From contig JAEEVG010000001.1 of the NCBI GenBank assembly GCA_016290835.1, positions 90,554 to 154,553 of the forward strand: a DNA stretch of 64,000 nt, written 5' to 3'. Positions 30,733 to 39,137 of the stretch are shown piece by piece. The DNA is from Bacteroidales bacterium (lineage in GTDB: Bacteria; Bacteroidota; Bacteroidia; Bacteroidales; UBA932). Both the position numbers and the translations under genes were made by a program. Each line of letters opens with the position of its first letter. Positions within the stretch are counted from its first letter, which is position 1. The notes under the pieces were generated by a model. It worked only from the letters and a program-made list of their open reading frames with translations, had not been told where the DNA came from and did not search any database.

Positions 30733-30846
30733 CGCTCCCACGTGCACCTCAAGGACCGGACCTCGCCCGAAGATATGAACTGCCGGCCGGCCGGAGAGGG
30801 CTGCATCCCCATCGCGGAGATCGTCTCGGACCTGGCCGCGCAGTAG
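30733..30846 (+). pseudogene. possible sugar-phosphate isomerase/epimerase tail
   Basis: One frame reads 'SHVHLKDRTSPEDMNCRPAG' followed by 'EGCIPIAEIVSDLAAQ' and a stop. 'H.HLKD' plus 'GEG.IP..EI' is typical of the last strands of TIM-barrel sugar isomerases. The sequence before it is arginine-rich and looks frame-shifted. Apart from this and the module f promoter, the 30589-30860 gap holds nothing recognisable. Confidence 0.25.
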
Positions 30847-30859
30847 GGACGCCGGGGAT

Positions 30860-30898
30860 AAAAAGAAGACTGCCGCGACCCGGGTCGCGGCAGTCTTC
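30860..30898. terminator. strong terminator after the coiled-coil gene
   Basis: A 17-bp perfect inverted repeat, 30865-30881 with 30882-30898, followed on the minus strand by a T run (from the AAAA at 30861-30864). Confidence 0.8.
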
Positions 30899-30916
30899 GT
30901 CTGTGGGGGAGAGGGT

Positions 30917-31534
30917 TTACTCTTCGATCGTCTCGGAGCTCACTTCCTGGACGGTGGTCGGAGCGGCGTTGACCTTGTCGAGGAGCTTCTGGCTCTCTTT
31001 GAGGGCCTTGTTGGCATCTTTGAGCTGCTTCTCGCTGTTGGAAATCTCCTTCTTGACGGTGGCGAGTTCCTTCTTGTTGGCACTTATCTGCTTCTGCAGG
31101 GACTTGGAGTCGGACTGGAGCTTCTTGACCGTCGCCTTGTCGGACTTGATGCCATCCTGGATCGTCTTGATCTCGGCGTCCATCTGGTCGTAGGCTTCCT
31201 TGTAGGTCTTGTCGGTGCCGTAAGCCTTCTTCTGGAGCTTGAGGGCCTCTTTGCGGAGCTTGAGGTTGTCCTGGGCGTTCTTGATCCCGTTGTTGAGATC
31301 ACGAATGCTCTTCTTGGTCTCGTCGAGATCTTTCTGATCTTTCTTGATCCGGCTCTCGAGCTGGTCGATGCGGGCTTTGCCCCGGCGGGAGATTTCGGCA
31401 TATTCGCGCGCGGCGGCATCTGCCACATTGCGGTTCTGCTGCTGCAGGTCGCTGACCTGGGTGCCCAGATCCTGAGCGAAAGCGGACACGGAGAAGACCA
31501 TCAGGGCGCTGATAAGGATAGCTTTGATTTTCAT
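30917..31534 (-). CDS. periplasmic coiled-coil protein
   Basis: 205 aa from the ATG at 31534 with signal MKIKAILISALMVFSVSAFA. The mature chain is almost entirely a long, Lys/Glu-rich coiled coil ('LKLRKEALKLQKKAYGTD', 'KKLQSDSKSLQKQISANKK'), ending 'EVSSETIEE'. It has no enzymatic motif. Likely an envelope structural protein; exact role unknown. It is divergent from the NlpC/LysM gene, with -7 element TATATTTG at 31553-31560. Confidence 0.7.
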   Translation of the reverse strand: MKIKAILISALMVFSVSAFAQDLGTQVSDLQQQNRNVADAAAREYAEISRRGKARIDQLESRIKKDQKDLDETKKSIRDLNNGIKNAQDNLKLRKEALKLQKKAYGTDKTYKEAYDQMDAEIKTIQDGIKSDKATVKKLQSDSKSLQKQISANKKELATVKKEISNSEKQLKDANKALKESQKLLDKVNAAPTTVQEVSSETIEE

Positions 31535-31552
31535 ATTGTGCGATGTTTTTTG

Positions 31553-31577
31553 CAAATATACAAAATTTGTAACTTTG
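31553..31577. promoter_or_regulatory. divergent -7 elements
   Basis: TATATTTG on the minus strand (31553-31560) serves the coiled-coil gene; TAACTTTG on the plus strand (31570-31577) lies 7 nt before the ATG at 31585. Confidence 0.5.
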
Positions 31578-31584
31578 TGGGGTC

Positions 31585-32463
31585 ATGTCGAGATTTTTCT
31601 GCATCCTGCTCTGGGCGGGACTCCTGTGCGGAGCCTTCGCGTCCGTGTCGGCCCAGACGCCGGAGAGCGGCGCGGACCCCCGCAAGACCGCGGACCGGAT
31701 CATCAAGGAAGCCGGCCGCCATCTCGGCAAACCCTATTCCTACGGTGCCAACGGGCCGCAGAGTTTTGACTGCAGCGGTTTCACCTGCTTCGTCTTCAAG
31801 AAAGAGGGCTACACCCTTCCGCGCACTTCGGCCGATCAGGCCGAGGCGGGCCGCGCCGTGCGGGGCGGCTATGACAAGCTGCAGAAAGGAGATCTGGTGA
31901 TCTTCGGCGGCCGGGCCAACAAGAAGCATCCCGGGCACGTGGGCATCTTCATCGCCGCGGACAGCCTGGCCAAGTCGTTCACCTTCATCCACGCCTCCAG
32001 TTCAGGTGTGACCATTTCCCGCGTGGAGGAGCCTTACTGGGCCGCGCGCTACCTGGGGGCCCGGCGCATCCTGCCGGATTTCCCGAAGGAGACCGAAGAG
32101 ACGGAGCGCGAGCGCTTCAGTCTGTCGGATTTCTTCCGCGGCCGGGACAGCGCCGCCCGCGACTCGGTGCTGAATGCCGTGCGGGAGCGCCACATCGTGC
32201 TCTTCCCCGACGGCAGCTGGGCCTTCGTAGGGGAGGACGGCTCCTTCGCCGCGCCGCCGGGCGACCGCGATTTCGTGCTCAATGCCGACGCTACCTGGCG
32301 GACGGACGAGGCCTCTTCGGCCGAATTCTATACCGTCCGTTCCGGGGATACCCTCGCCAAGATTGCCGCGCAGTATGAGACCACGGTCGACTCGCTGCGG
32401 GAGATGAACGGCATGTCCCGGCGCGCCGTCCTCAAGATCGGACAGCGCATCCGGGTCCGTTAA
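31585..32463 (+). CDS. NlpC/P60 peptidoglycan hydrolase with LysM
   Basis: 292 aa with signal MSRFFCILLWAGLLCGAFASVSA. The NlpC/P60 domain (about 35-165) has the catalytic set Cys63 in 'FDCSGFTCF', His118 in 'PGHVGIF' and His136 in 'FIHASS'. A linker and a LysM domain ('YTVRSGDTLAKIAAQYETTV' to 'LKIGQRIRV', about 249-291) follow. It should cut D-Glu-diaminopimelate bonds in stem peptides in the periplasm, with LysM holding glycan. Short or absent leader. Confidence 0.92.
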   Translation: MSRFFCILLWAGLLCGAFASVSAQTPESGADPRKTADRIIKEAGRHLGKPYSYGANGPQSFDCSGFTCFVFKKEGYTLPRTSADQAEAGRAVRGGYDKLQKGDLVIFGGRANKKHPGHVGIFIAADSLAKSFTFIHASSSGVTISRVEEPYWAARYLGARRILPDFPKETEETERERFSLSDFFRGRDSAARDSVLNAVRERHIVLFPDGSWAFVGEDGSFAAPPGDRDFVLNADATWRTDEASSAEFYTVRSGDTLAKIAAQYETTVDSLREMNGMSRRAVLKIGQRIRVR

Positions 32464-32472
32464 TCCTTTAAT

Positions 32473-33660
32473 TTACTGTTTGTTGGCCATCCGGTAGATG
32501 GCCACGACATCGTCGTAGTCGAGCTTCTTGAGATTGCCCAGGCGTACGGTGCGGCCGCGCGTGGCCTTCCAGGCCATTTCGGCGATTTCCTCCTCCGTGG
32601 CCGGACGGCCGACGAGTTCGGGCAGGTTCGCCGGCATGCCGATACGGTGGTAGAAGTCCACCATCGCGGCGATGCCCGCGCGGGCCGTGCGCTCGGGGGA
32701 GCGGAAGTCGTTGGGTACGCCGGCGACGTTGACGGCGAACTGGGCGAAGCGGGTCGGGTTCTCCGCGAGGACGTATTCGGCCCAGTGGGGCCAAATGGCC
32801 GCAAGGCCTGCCCCGTGGGTGGCGCCGAAGGTGGAACTGAGTTCGTGCTCGATGCGGTGGGTGGCGAAGTCGCTGACCGTGCCGCAGCCCGTGAGGTTGT
32901 TGTGGGCGAGGCTGCCCGCCCACATGATCTGGGCGCGGAGCTGGTAGTTCTCCGGGTCGGCGAGCACCTTCTCGCCGCATTCCTTGACCGTGCGCATCAG
33001 GGCCTCGGCCATCGCGTCGGTCAGGAGCATGTCGTCCTCGTGGGAGAAATAGCGCTCCATCGTGTGCATCATGATGTCGGTCACGCCGGCCGCGGTCTGG
33101 TAGGGCGGCAGGGTGTAGGTGCGCTCGGGGTTCATGATGGCGAAGCGGGGCCGGCAGAGGTCGCTGTTGCAACCGCGCTTGATCAGGCCGTCGTCTTTGG
33201 TGATCACGGCGGAGTCGCTCATCTCGCTGCCGGAGGCGGGGATGGTGAGGATTACGCCGAGCGGGGTGCTGGCCACGGGTTTGTGTTTGCCGTCATAGAT
33301 GTCCCAGACATCGCCGTCATACTGCAGGCCGTAGCCGATGACCTTGGCGGAGTCGATCACGCTGCCGCCGCCCACGGCGAGCAGGAAATCGACGCCCTCG
33401 CGGCGGCACAGTTCGATGCCTTCATAGGCCAGGGAGAGGCGCGGGTTGGGGACCACGCCGCCCAGTTCGACCCAGGCGATGCCCGCCGCGTCGAGCTGGG
33501 ATTTGACCTGCGCGAGCAGGCCGGAACGGACGACGCTGCCGCCGCCATAGTGGATCAGGACCCGTGTGCCGCCCCATTTACGGACCAGGTCGGGGAGGCA
33601 GCCTTCGGAATCCTTGCCGAAGACCACTTCCGTGGGGGTGTAGTACTTGAAATCAACCAT
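32473..33660 (-). CDS. iron-containing alcohol dehydrogenase (butanol dehydrogenase-like)
   Basis: 395 aa, full length for the YqhD/BdhA group. It interconverts aldehydes and alcohols with NAD(P)H. 'YTPTEVVFGKDSE' is the typical start, 'AVGGGSVIDSAKVIGY' the dinucleotide-binding loop, and 'TDIMMHTMERYF' with 'GATHGAGLAAIWPHW' provide metal ligands. It lies 15 nt downstream of the transglutaminase-like gene and may be cotranscribed, although no functional link is apparent. Confidence 0.92.
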   Translation of the reverse strand: MVDFKYYTPTEVVFGKDSEGCLPDLVRKWGGTRVLIHYGGGSVVRSGLLAQVKSQLDAAGIAWVELGGVVPNPRLSLAYEGIELCRREGVDFLLAVGGGSVIDSAKVIGYGLQYDGDVWDIYDGKHKPVASTPLGVILTIPASGSEMSDSAVITKDDGLIKRGCNSDLCRPRFAIMNPERTYTLPPYQTAAGVTDIMMHTMERYFSHEDDMLLTDAMAEALMRTVKECGEKVLADPENYQLRAQIMWAGSLAHNNLTGCGTVSDFATHRIEHELSSTFGATHGAGLAAIWPHWAEYVLAENPTRFAQFAVNVAGVPNDFRSPERTARAGIAAMVDFYHRIGMPANLPELVGRPATEEEIAEMAWKATRGRTVRLGNLKKLDYDDVVAIYRMANKQ

Positions 33661-33675
33661 TTTATAATCATTTAG

Positions 33676-35991
33676 TTATTTGCATAGGGGGAGGGCCCGT
33701 CGCAGGTCGGCGGCAAGGGAGGTATTATAGCCCTTGGACAGATAGACGATGCGTCCGAAGCTGTCGCAGAGTGCGACCAGCGGGAGGGTGTCGCCGGGGT
33801 TCCCGGCGGAGGCGAGCATCGCGCGGATGCGTCCGTCGGGGTCGCTCCCGGGGATGGCGTTCACGAGGCCCTCGGGGCGGGTCTGCCCGAGCAGCACGAC
33901 CGGGCGGCCCCAGGCGTTGAGTTCGGCCGCGGCGGCGCTCATCTCACGCACCGCGTGGGAGGTGGGTTCGTCCTTGCCGCCGAGGACCGCGAGCAGGAAA
34001 TAGCCCCGCCCGGTGGCGTCCAGCAGGCTCCGTGGCTGCGTCGCGCCGTCCGGCAGGAAGGGGGCCTCGGGGTCCATCGTGCCCAGCACGGAGAGCCGCT
34101 CGGCGGCGTCGCGCAGGACCAGCGGCAGGCGGACGGTGCGGCCTTCTTCGATGTTGAAGAAAGTCAGGTGCACCAGGGCGCTGCCGTCGGAGAGGCGGTT
34201 GCCGGCGGTCAGCAGGTAGTAGCCGGTGTCGAGGGAATAAGTGTCGCGCGCCGGGCCGCCTTCTTCGTATTCCAGCAGGCGGGTGCGCTCCGGGCCGGGC
34301 CGGGAAAGGGTGTAGTGGCGGTAGTATTCCGGGGTTTTCACCGGGCCGCCGGGTGCGGTGAGCAGCTGCAGGGTCCCCTGCGGGGAAATGCGCTCTTCCG
34401 CTCCGCCGCCCAGGTCCACGTCCACCCAGGCTTCGCCCTGGCGGTATTGCGTCTTGCCCGTGACTTCGTCTTGGCGGGCGGGATAACCGAGGGCGCGGCA
34501 GAGGGCCACGTAGAAGATGTCGCGGCCGATCGCGTCTGCGCGGCGGGCCTGCCAGACGGCGGCCGGGGCGGTGAGGAGCTGCTGGGGGTTGCGTCCTTCC
34601 ACCAGGGCGATGCTGTCCCGCACCCAGCGGGCCACGGCATCCGGGCCGTCCAGGCGCGTCCCGAGCTTCGAGGCCGCCACCGCCCCCCGGAAGGGACGCA
34701 GGGGCTCCAGGCCCACGCGGGGCGAGAGGATGAAGGGGTCGGCAGAGCCCCGGTCGGTGGCGAGCACGTCGTCCAGCACGTCCCGGGTCACGTCGCCGCG
34801 GTCTTTGGCGGAGAGCAGGCCCAGCAGGAGGCGGCCCGGTTCGGGGTGCTCCGCGAGGAAGGCTTCGGCGTCCGGGTTGTCGTGGGGATGGGCGGCGCGG
34901 ATGGCATCCTCTTCGGCGAGGCGCCGGCTGTTCGCCGCGTTCTGCTCGGGGGTGGCTCCGGATGGAAGGGGGTTTTCGGCCGGCGGAACGATGTCCAGGT
35001 CGGCCGAGAAAGACTCGCCCAGGCGGTGGTCCAGGCTGAGGGTCACGATCTCACCGGAGGCTTTGGCGAAGCCGAAGCGTTCCCCTTTGCGGGCCCAGAC
35101 CAGCAGGTCGCCGAGGCCCGTGTCCAGGGCCGCCTGCCCGTCGGCGCCGGTCCGGTAGGAGGCCACGGGATAGAATTCGGCATAGTTATAAATGTGGAAG
35201 GAGACCGTGGCGCCCTCGACGGGCCGCCCCCCGTCCAGCACCGTGACGACGGTGCGGCGGGCGGGGACATAGCCGCGGATGACGTTGATCTCAGTGTAGC
35301 AGGGGGTGCGCTGGATGACGTCTTCGGGGCCGCTGTAGTCGCCATAGACCTTGGTGTGGAGCAGCAGGGCGCGGGAGACGGGGCCGTTGAACCAGGCGTT
35401 GTCGAGGGTGGCCGCGGGTTCGCAGGCACCCATGAAATGCCACTTGCCATCCACCCAGACCTCCACCCAGGCGTGGTTGTCGTCGGTGTGGGCCCAGCGC
35501 GGGGTATAGACCTGGCGGGCCGGGATGCCGGCGGCGCGCAGCGCGGCCACGGCCAGCACGGACTCCTCGCCGCATCGGCCCACGCCCCGGCGGACCGTGG
35601 CCATCGGGGCGCTCGTCCGCCCGTCGGTGGGCTGGTAAGTGGCCTGCTCGTGGCACCAGTGGTTGATCTCCAGGGCGGCTTCTGCGAGGCTCAGGCCCCG
35701 GACCCGGGCGCAAAGCGTGTCGGCATAGACGGTGCGGAAATCGTCCAGGGTCTCGTTGTTGACACGGAGCGGCAGCACGAAGTGCCGGAACTCCCGCTCG
35801 GGGATGTCCCAGCCCATCCGGTCGCGCACTTCGAGGGTCTTGTCGACGTTGGCTTCCCAGAAGCTCCGGGGGTACTGGAGGCTGTCCGGCAGGGGCATCG
35901 AAGCGTACAGCCAGTCCACATATTCCGATGTGCGGGGGCAGCAGGCGGCCGCGGACAGCAGCACCATCAACAACAAAACAGTCCTTTTCAT
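33676..35991 (-). CDS. transglutaminase-like domain lipoprotein
   Basis: 771 aa. MKRTVLLLMVLLSAAAC is the lipoprotein signal. A transglutaminase-like fold has Cys in 'VGRCGEESVLAVAALRAAGI', His in 'DDNHAWVEVWVDGKWH', and a downstream Asp region. A carboxypeptidase-regulatory-like segment ('GRPVEGATVSFHIYNYAEF') and a long C-terminal part with a thioredoxin-like feel follow. It is probably exposed on the outer membrane and may act as a peptidase or protein-modifying enzyme. Common in Bacteroidales, not characterised. Confidence 0.82.
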   Translation of the reverse strand: MKRTVLLLMVLLSAAACCPRTSEYVDWLYASMPLPDSLQYPRSFWEANVDKTLEVRDRMGWDIPEREFRHFVLPLRVNNETLDDFRTVYADTLCARVRGLSLAEAALEINHWCHEQATYQPTDGRTSAPMATVRRGVGRCGEESVLAVAALRAAGIPARQVYTPRWAHTDDNHAWVEVWVDGKWHFMGACEPAATLDNAWFNGPVSRALLLHTKVYGDYSGPEDVIQRTPCYTEINVIRGYVPARRTVVTVLDGGRPVEGATVSFHIYNYAEFYPVASYRTGADGQAALDTGLGDLLVWARKGERFGFAKASGEIVTLSLDHRLGESFSADLDIVPPAENPLPSGATPEQNAANSRRLAEEDAIRAAHPHDNPDAEAFLAEHPEPGRLLLGLLSAKDRGDVTRDVLDDVLATDRGSADPFILSPRVGLEPLRPFRGAVAASKLGTRLDGPDAVARWVRDSIALVEGRNPQQLLTAPAAVWQARRADAIGRDIFYVALCRALGYPARQDEVTGKTQYRQGEAWVDVDLGGGAEERISPQGTLQLLTAPGGPVKTPEYYRHYTLSRPGPERTRLLEYEEGGPARDTYSLDTGYYLLTAGNRLSDGSALVHLTFFNIEEGRTVRLPLVLRDAAERLSVLGTMDPEAPFLPDGATQPRSLLDATGRGYFLLAVLGGKDEPTSHAVREMSAAAAELNAWGRPVVLLGQTRPEGLVNAIPGSDPDGRIRAMLASAGNPGDTLPLVALCDSFGRIVYLSKGYNTSLAADLRRALPLCK

Positions 35992-36025
35992 ACCGCTAAT
36001 ATAGCAAAAATCCGCCTGAAAGGAT

Positions 36026-36033
36026 TAACTTTG
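36026..36033 (+). promoter_or_regulatory. -7 element TAACTTTG, possibly leaderless
   Basis: An exact -7 match ending 5 nt before the ATG at 36039. Confidence 0.5.
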
Positions 36034-36038
36034 TGAAT

Positions 36039-37637
36039 ATGAAATCCTTTGTCCGTATCGCGGCCCTGCTGGCCGCCGCCTGCCTCTTCTGCCAGGGCGG
36101 AAGGGCTGCCAATCCGTATCTTCCCCTCTGGGAATACATTCCTGATGGTGAACCCTACATCTTCGAGGATCCCGACAACCCGGGGCAGCTCCGGGTCTAT
36201 ATCTACGGCTCCCACGATATCGAACGCAGTGCCTACTGCGGGCGTAACCAGGTGGTCTGGTCCGCGCCGCTCGACGATCTGCGCCACTGGCGCTACGGGG
36301 GCAAGATCTTCGAGTCTGTGCTGGATGCGGAAGGCAAACCGCTCAATCCCGACGGCCAGGGAGACATCCTCTATGCGCCCGATGTCGTGGAAAAGGTGGG
36401 TCCGGACGGCAAGAAGACCTATTATCTCTACCCCAACAACCAGGGCCGGGGCCGCAATGCGATGGTCGCCCGCTCCGACCGTCCCGACGGGCCGTTCACG
36501 GTGATCAACTGGGATCCGAAGGCGCCGAACCGCTGCGTGGGCGTGCTGGGCTTCGATCCGGCCGTGTTCATCGACGACGACGGCCGCGTCTATGGCTACT
36601 GGGGTTTCCAGCAGTCCTGGGGCGCGGAGCTGGATCCGGAGACGATGTGCACCGTCAAGAAGGGCACCGAGCCGGTCCGGGATATGGTTTCCAGCCGCCG
36701 GCAGGAGGGTGTGTTCCGTTTCTTCGAGGCCTCTTCGATGCGCAAGGTGGAGGATAAATACATCTTCGTGTACAGCCGCGTGACGGAGGATGGCGAGTTC
36801 GGCCTGCCTTCGGCCAACGGCAATCTCGCCTGGGCCTGGAGCAATCATCCGCTCGGGCCCTGGACCTACGGGGGGACGCTCATCGACGCCCGCGCCCGCT
36901 ACACGGACGCTTCCGGCAAAACCTTCTGCACGGCTGCGCCGGGCGGGAATACCCACGGGGGCCTGTGCGAAATCGGCGGACAGTGGTACGTCTTCTATCA
37001 CCGCCAGGCCGGTCTGGGCGGTTTCGACCGCCAGGCGATGGTCTCGCCGGTGGAGCTGAAGGTCACCCCGGGCCCGGACGGCAAGGTGGAGATCCGCGAG
37101 GCGGAATATACTTCCGAGGGCTTCGAACTGAACGGCTTGGATCCGATGGAGCGGCATTCCGCGGGCATCGCCTGCTGGTACACCGGTCCGCGTCCGGCGG
37201 AGGGCGAAGGACTGGGCAACAAGTATTCCGGTTCGTATGTGAAGCCTGTCCGGGCGGAGTGGGACGGAGAGTCCGATCCTTACGATCTGAGCATCAACCA
37301 CAATCCGGTGGTGAACAATACCGCCGGCTCGGTGGTCGGGTATAAGTATTTCAATTTCGATCTGTTGCGTGCCGCCCGGGGACGCCGTCTCGAGCTGAAC
37401 CTCATCCCGCAGGGGGTGAAGGGCCGTATCGTGGTGATAGCGGATGATCCTTTCACGGGGGAGCGTTTGGGGAGTTTCCGGCTGTCGGCGCGGCGCAAGC
37501 AGGAGCCCACGCGCCTTCGCACCAGCGTGCGTAAGGCCCGCCGGCTCATCGGCAAACACGCCCTCTTCTTCGTGTTCGAATCCGATACCCCCGACGTCTC
37601 TATCTGTGAGCTCGAGAACTTCGTCTTCCTCCGCTAG
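36039..37637 (+). CDS. glycoside hydrolase family 43-like protein
   Basis: 532 aa from the ATG at 36039, with signal MKSFVRIAALLAAACLFCQG. Five-bladed propeller features: 'YIFEDPDNPGQLRVYIYGSH', 'DILYAPDVVEK' and 'GVLGFDPAVFIDDDGRVYGY', with the Asp and Glu residues expected for GH43 arabinosidases and xylosidases. A beta-sandwich tail after about residue 360 could be a carbohydrate-binding module. The GTG at 36033 lies within the -7 element, so I prefer the ATG. Confidence 0.85.
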   Translation: MKSFVRIAALLAAACLFCQGGRAANPYLPLWEYIPDGEPYIFEDPDNPGQLRVYIYGSHDIERSAYCGRNQVVWSAPLDDLRHWRYGGKIFESVLDAEGKPLNPDGQGDILYAPDVVEKVGPDGKKTYYLYPNNQGRGRNAMVARSDRPDGPFTVINWDPKAPNRCVGVLGFDPAVFIDDDGRVYGYWGFQQSWGAELDPETMCTVKKGTEPVRDMVSSRRQEGVFRFFEASSMRKVEDKYIFVYSRVTEDGEFGLPSANGNLAWAWSNHPLGPWTYGGTLIDARARYTDASGKTFCTAAPGGNTHGGLCEIGGQWYVFYHRQAGLGGFDRQAMVSPVELKVTPGPDGKVEIREAEYTSEGFELNGLDPMERHSAGIACWYTGPRPAEGEGLGNKYSGSYVKPVRAEWDGESDPYDLSINHNPVVNNTAGSVVGYKYFNFDLLRAARGRRLELNLIPQGVKGRIVVIADDPFTGERLGSFRLSARRKQEPTRLRTSVRKARRLIGKHALFFVFESDTPDVSICELENFVFLR

Positions 37638-37640
37638 CAC

Positions 37641-38384
37641 TCATTCCCCGACGGCGCCGAGGGTGGCGATGGAGATGCGGGTGGCGGGGCCGTAGGCACG
37701 GCGCAGTGCCCGGTGGCATTCCGAGAGGGTGGCACCGGTGGTGAAGACGTCGTCGATGAGCAGGATGTGGCGGGCTTCCGGCCTCCGGTGCGGGCGAAGG
37801 GCGAAGGCCCGGGCGACGTTGCGGCTTTTCTGTTCGCCCGAGAGCCGGGTCTGGCTGCGGGTGCGGCGCAGGCGGCGGAGCAGCCGCGGGCAGAACGCCG
37901 CCCCGAGGGTGCGGGCGACTTCGCGGGCGATAACGGCGGCCTGGTTGTAGCCCCGCTGCCAGTGCCGCGTCCAGTGCAGGGGCACGGGGACCACCAGATC
38001 CACGTCGGCGTAGAGCGGCGAGTCTGCGAGCCGCTCCCCGAGCAGGCGGCCCGCCCAGCGGCCCGCCCCGAAGTCCCGGTGGTATTTCAGCGCCTGGGAG
38101 ATCCGTTTGTAGCCGGCATCCGCCCGATAATGATAGAGTGCCGCAGCATACGCATACGGTTCATATTCATCTACTTGCACTTTTGCATTGAAGCGGTCGG
38201 CCATCGGATTGCGCTCCAGCGGAGCGTAGCGAGTCTCGGGCAGGTCGGACAGGCATCCGAGGCAGAGATGCTCCTCCCGGGGAAGGAGGGGCCGGCCACA
38301 TACCAAGCACACCCTCGGCAGGACGAGGTCCAGCAGGGCCGAGAGTGAAGTTTTCCAAGAAAGTCCGTTCAGGCGAGGGTCCAT
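37641..38384 (-). CDS. comF: ComF family protein
   Basis: 247 aa from the ATG at 38384. An N-terminal zinc-ribbon region 'CLVCGRPLLPREEHLCLGC' precedes a phosphoribosyltransferase-like domain with 'VDLVVPVPLHWTRHWQRGYN' and 'HILLIDDVFTTGATLSECHR'. The family is linked to DNA uptake and recombination in competent bacteria but is widespread in non-competent ones. It is the third gene after pepP-like and fabG, 5 nt after fabG. The in-frame extension further upstream is antisense-like and rejected. Confidence 0.88.
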   Translation of the reverse strand: MDPRLNGLSWKTSLSALLDLVLPRVCLVCGRPLLPREEHLCLGCLSDLPETRYAPLERNPMADRFNAKVQVDEYEPYAYAAALYHYRADAGYKRISQALKYHRDFGAGRWAGRLLGERLADSPLYADVDLVVPVPLHWTRHWQRGYNQAAVIAREVARTLGAAFCPRLLRRLRRTRSQTRLSGEQKSRNVARAFALRPHRRPEARHILLIDDVFTTGATLSECHRALRRAYGPATRISIATLGAVGE

Positions 38385-38389
38385 CCGCG

Positions 38390-39127
38390 CTAGCAGTTCA
38401 TCCCACCGCAGCAATGGATGACCTGTCCGCTGACATAGGAGGAAAGGTCGCTGGCGAGGAAAAGAGCCACCTTGGCGACGTCTTCGGTCGTGCCGCCGCG
38501 GCGCAGCGGGATGGTCTTGATCCAGGCGGCGCGGACATCTTCGGGCAGGGCCGCCGTCATATCGGAAATGATGAAGCCCGGGGCGATGCAGTTGGCCCGG
38601 ATTCCGCGGGGGCCCATTTCCTTGGCGATGGACTTCGCGAGGCCGATCAGACCCGCCTTGGAGGCGGAATAGTTGCACTGCCCGGCATTGCCGCTGACAC
38701 CCACCACGCTGGACATATTGATGATGCTGCCCCCGCGCTGGCGCGCCATGATCGGGGTGACGGCGTGGATGTAGTTGAAAGCGGATTTGAGGTTGACATT
38801 GAGCACAGCGTCCCACTGGGCCTCCTCCATGCGAAGCATCAGGCCGTCTCGGGTGATGCCGGCGTTGTTGACCAGCACGTCGATGCGGCCGAAGTCGGCG
38901 AGCACCTGCTCCACGGTCTCGTGGGTCTGGGCGAAGTCGGCGGCGTTGGAGCTGTAGGCGCGTACTTTGACGCCGAGCGCTTCGAGTTCACGGACCGTAT
39001 CTTCGTTGATCTGGATGTCGGTGAAAGCGATGTCCGCCCCTTCAGCGGCGAACTTCAGGGCAATGGCCTTGCCGATGCCCCGGGATGCGCCCGTGATGAG
39101 GGCGACTTTTCCTTCGAGTAATCCCAT
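38390..39127 (-). CDS. fabG: 3-oxoacyl-ACP reductase FabG
   Basis: 245 aa short-chain dehydrogenase. 'VALITGASRGIGKAIA' binds NADP, 'NNAGITRDGLMLRM' is the typical FabG stretch, and the catalytic Ser, Tyr and Lys lie in 'INMSSVVG' and 'YSASKAG'. It reduces 3-oxoacyl-ACP in fatty-acid elongation. The C-terminus ends CCGGMNC, where most FabG read DGGM. It is between an M24 peptidase gene (10 nt upstream) and comF. Confidence 0.93.
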   Translation of the reverse strand: MGLLEGKVALITGASRGIGKAIALKFAAEGADIAFTDIQINEDTVRELEALGVKVRAYSSNAADFAQTHETVEQVLADFGRIDVLVNNAGITRDGLMLRMEEAQWDAVLNVNLKSAFNYIHAVTPIMARQRGGSIINMSSVVGVSGNAGQCNYSASKAGLIGLAKSIAKEMGPRGIRANCIAPGFIISDMTAALPEDVRAAWIKTIPLRRGGTTEDVAKVALFLASDLSSYVSGQVIHCCGGMNC

Positions 39128-39137
39128 GATTTTCAGT

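Noticed and set aside
33955-36036. 693-aa plus-strand frame
   Set aside because: Antisense to the transglutaminase-like gene.
26548-37637. Polysaccharide utilisation locus
   Set aside because: PL11 and GH43 genes are 8 kb apart, with no SusC/SusD pair or regulator between them.
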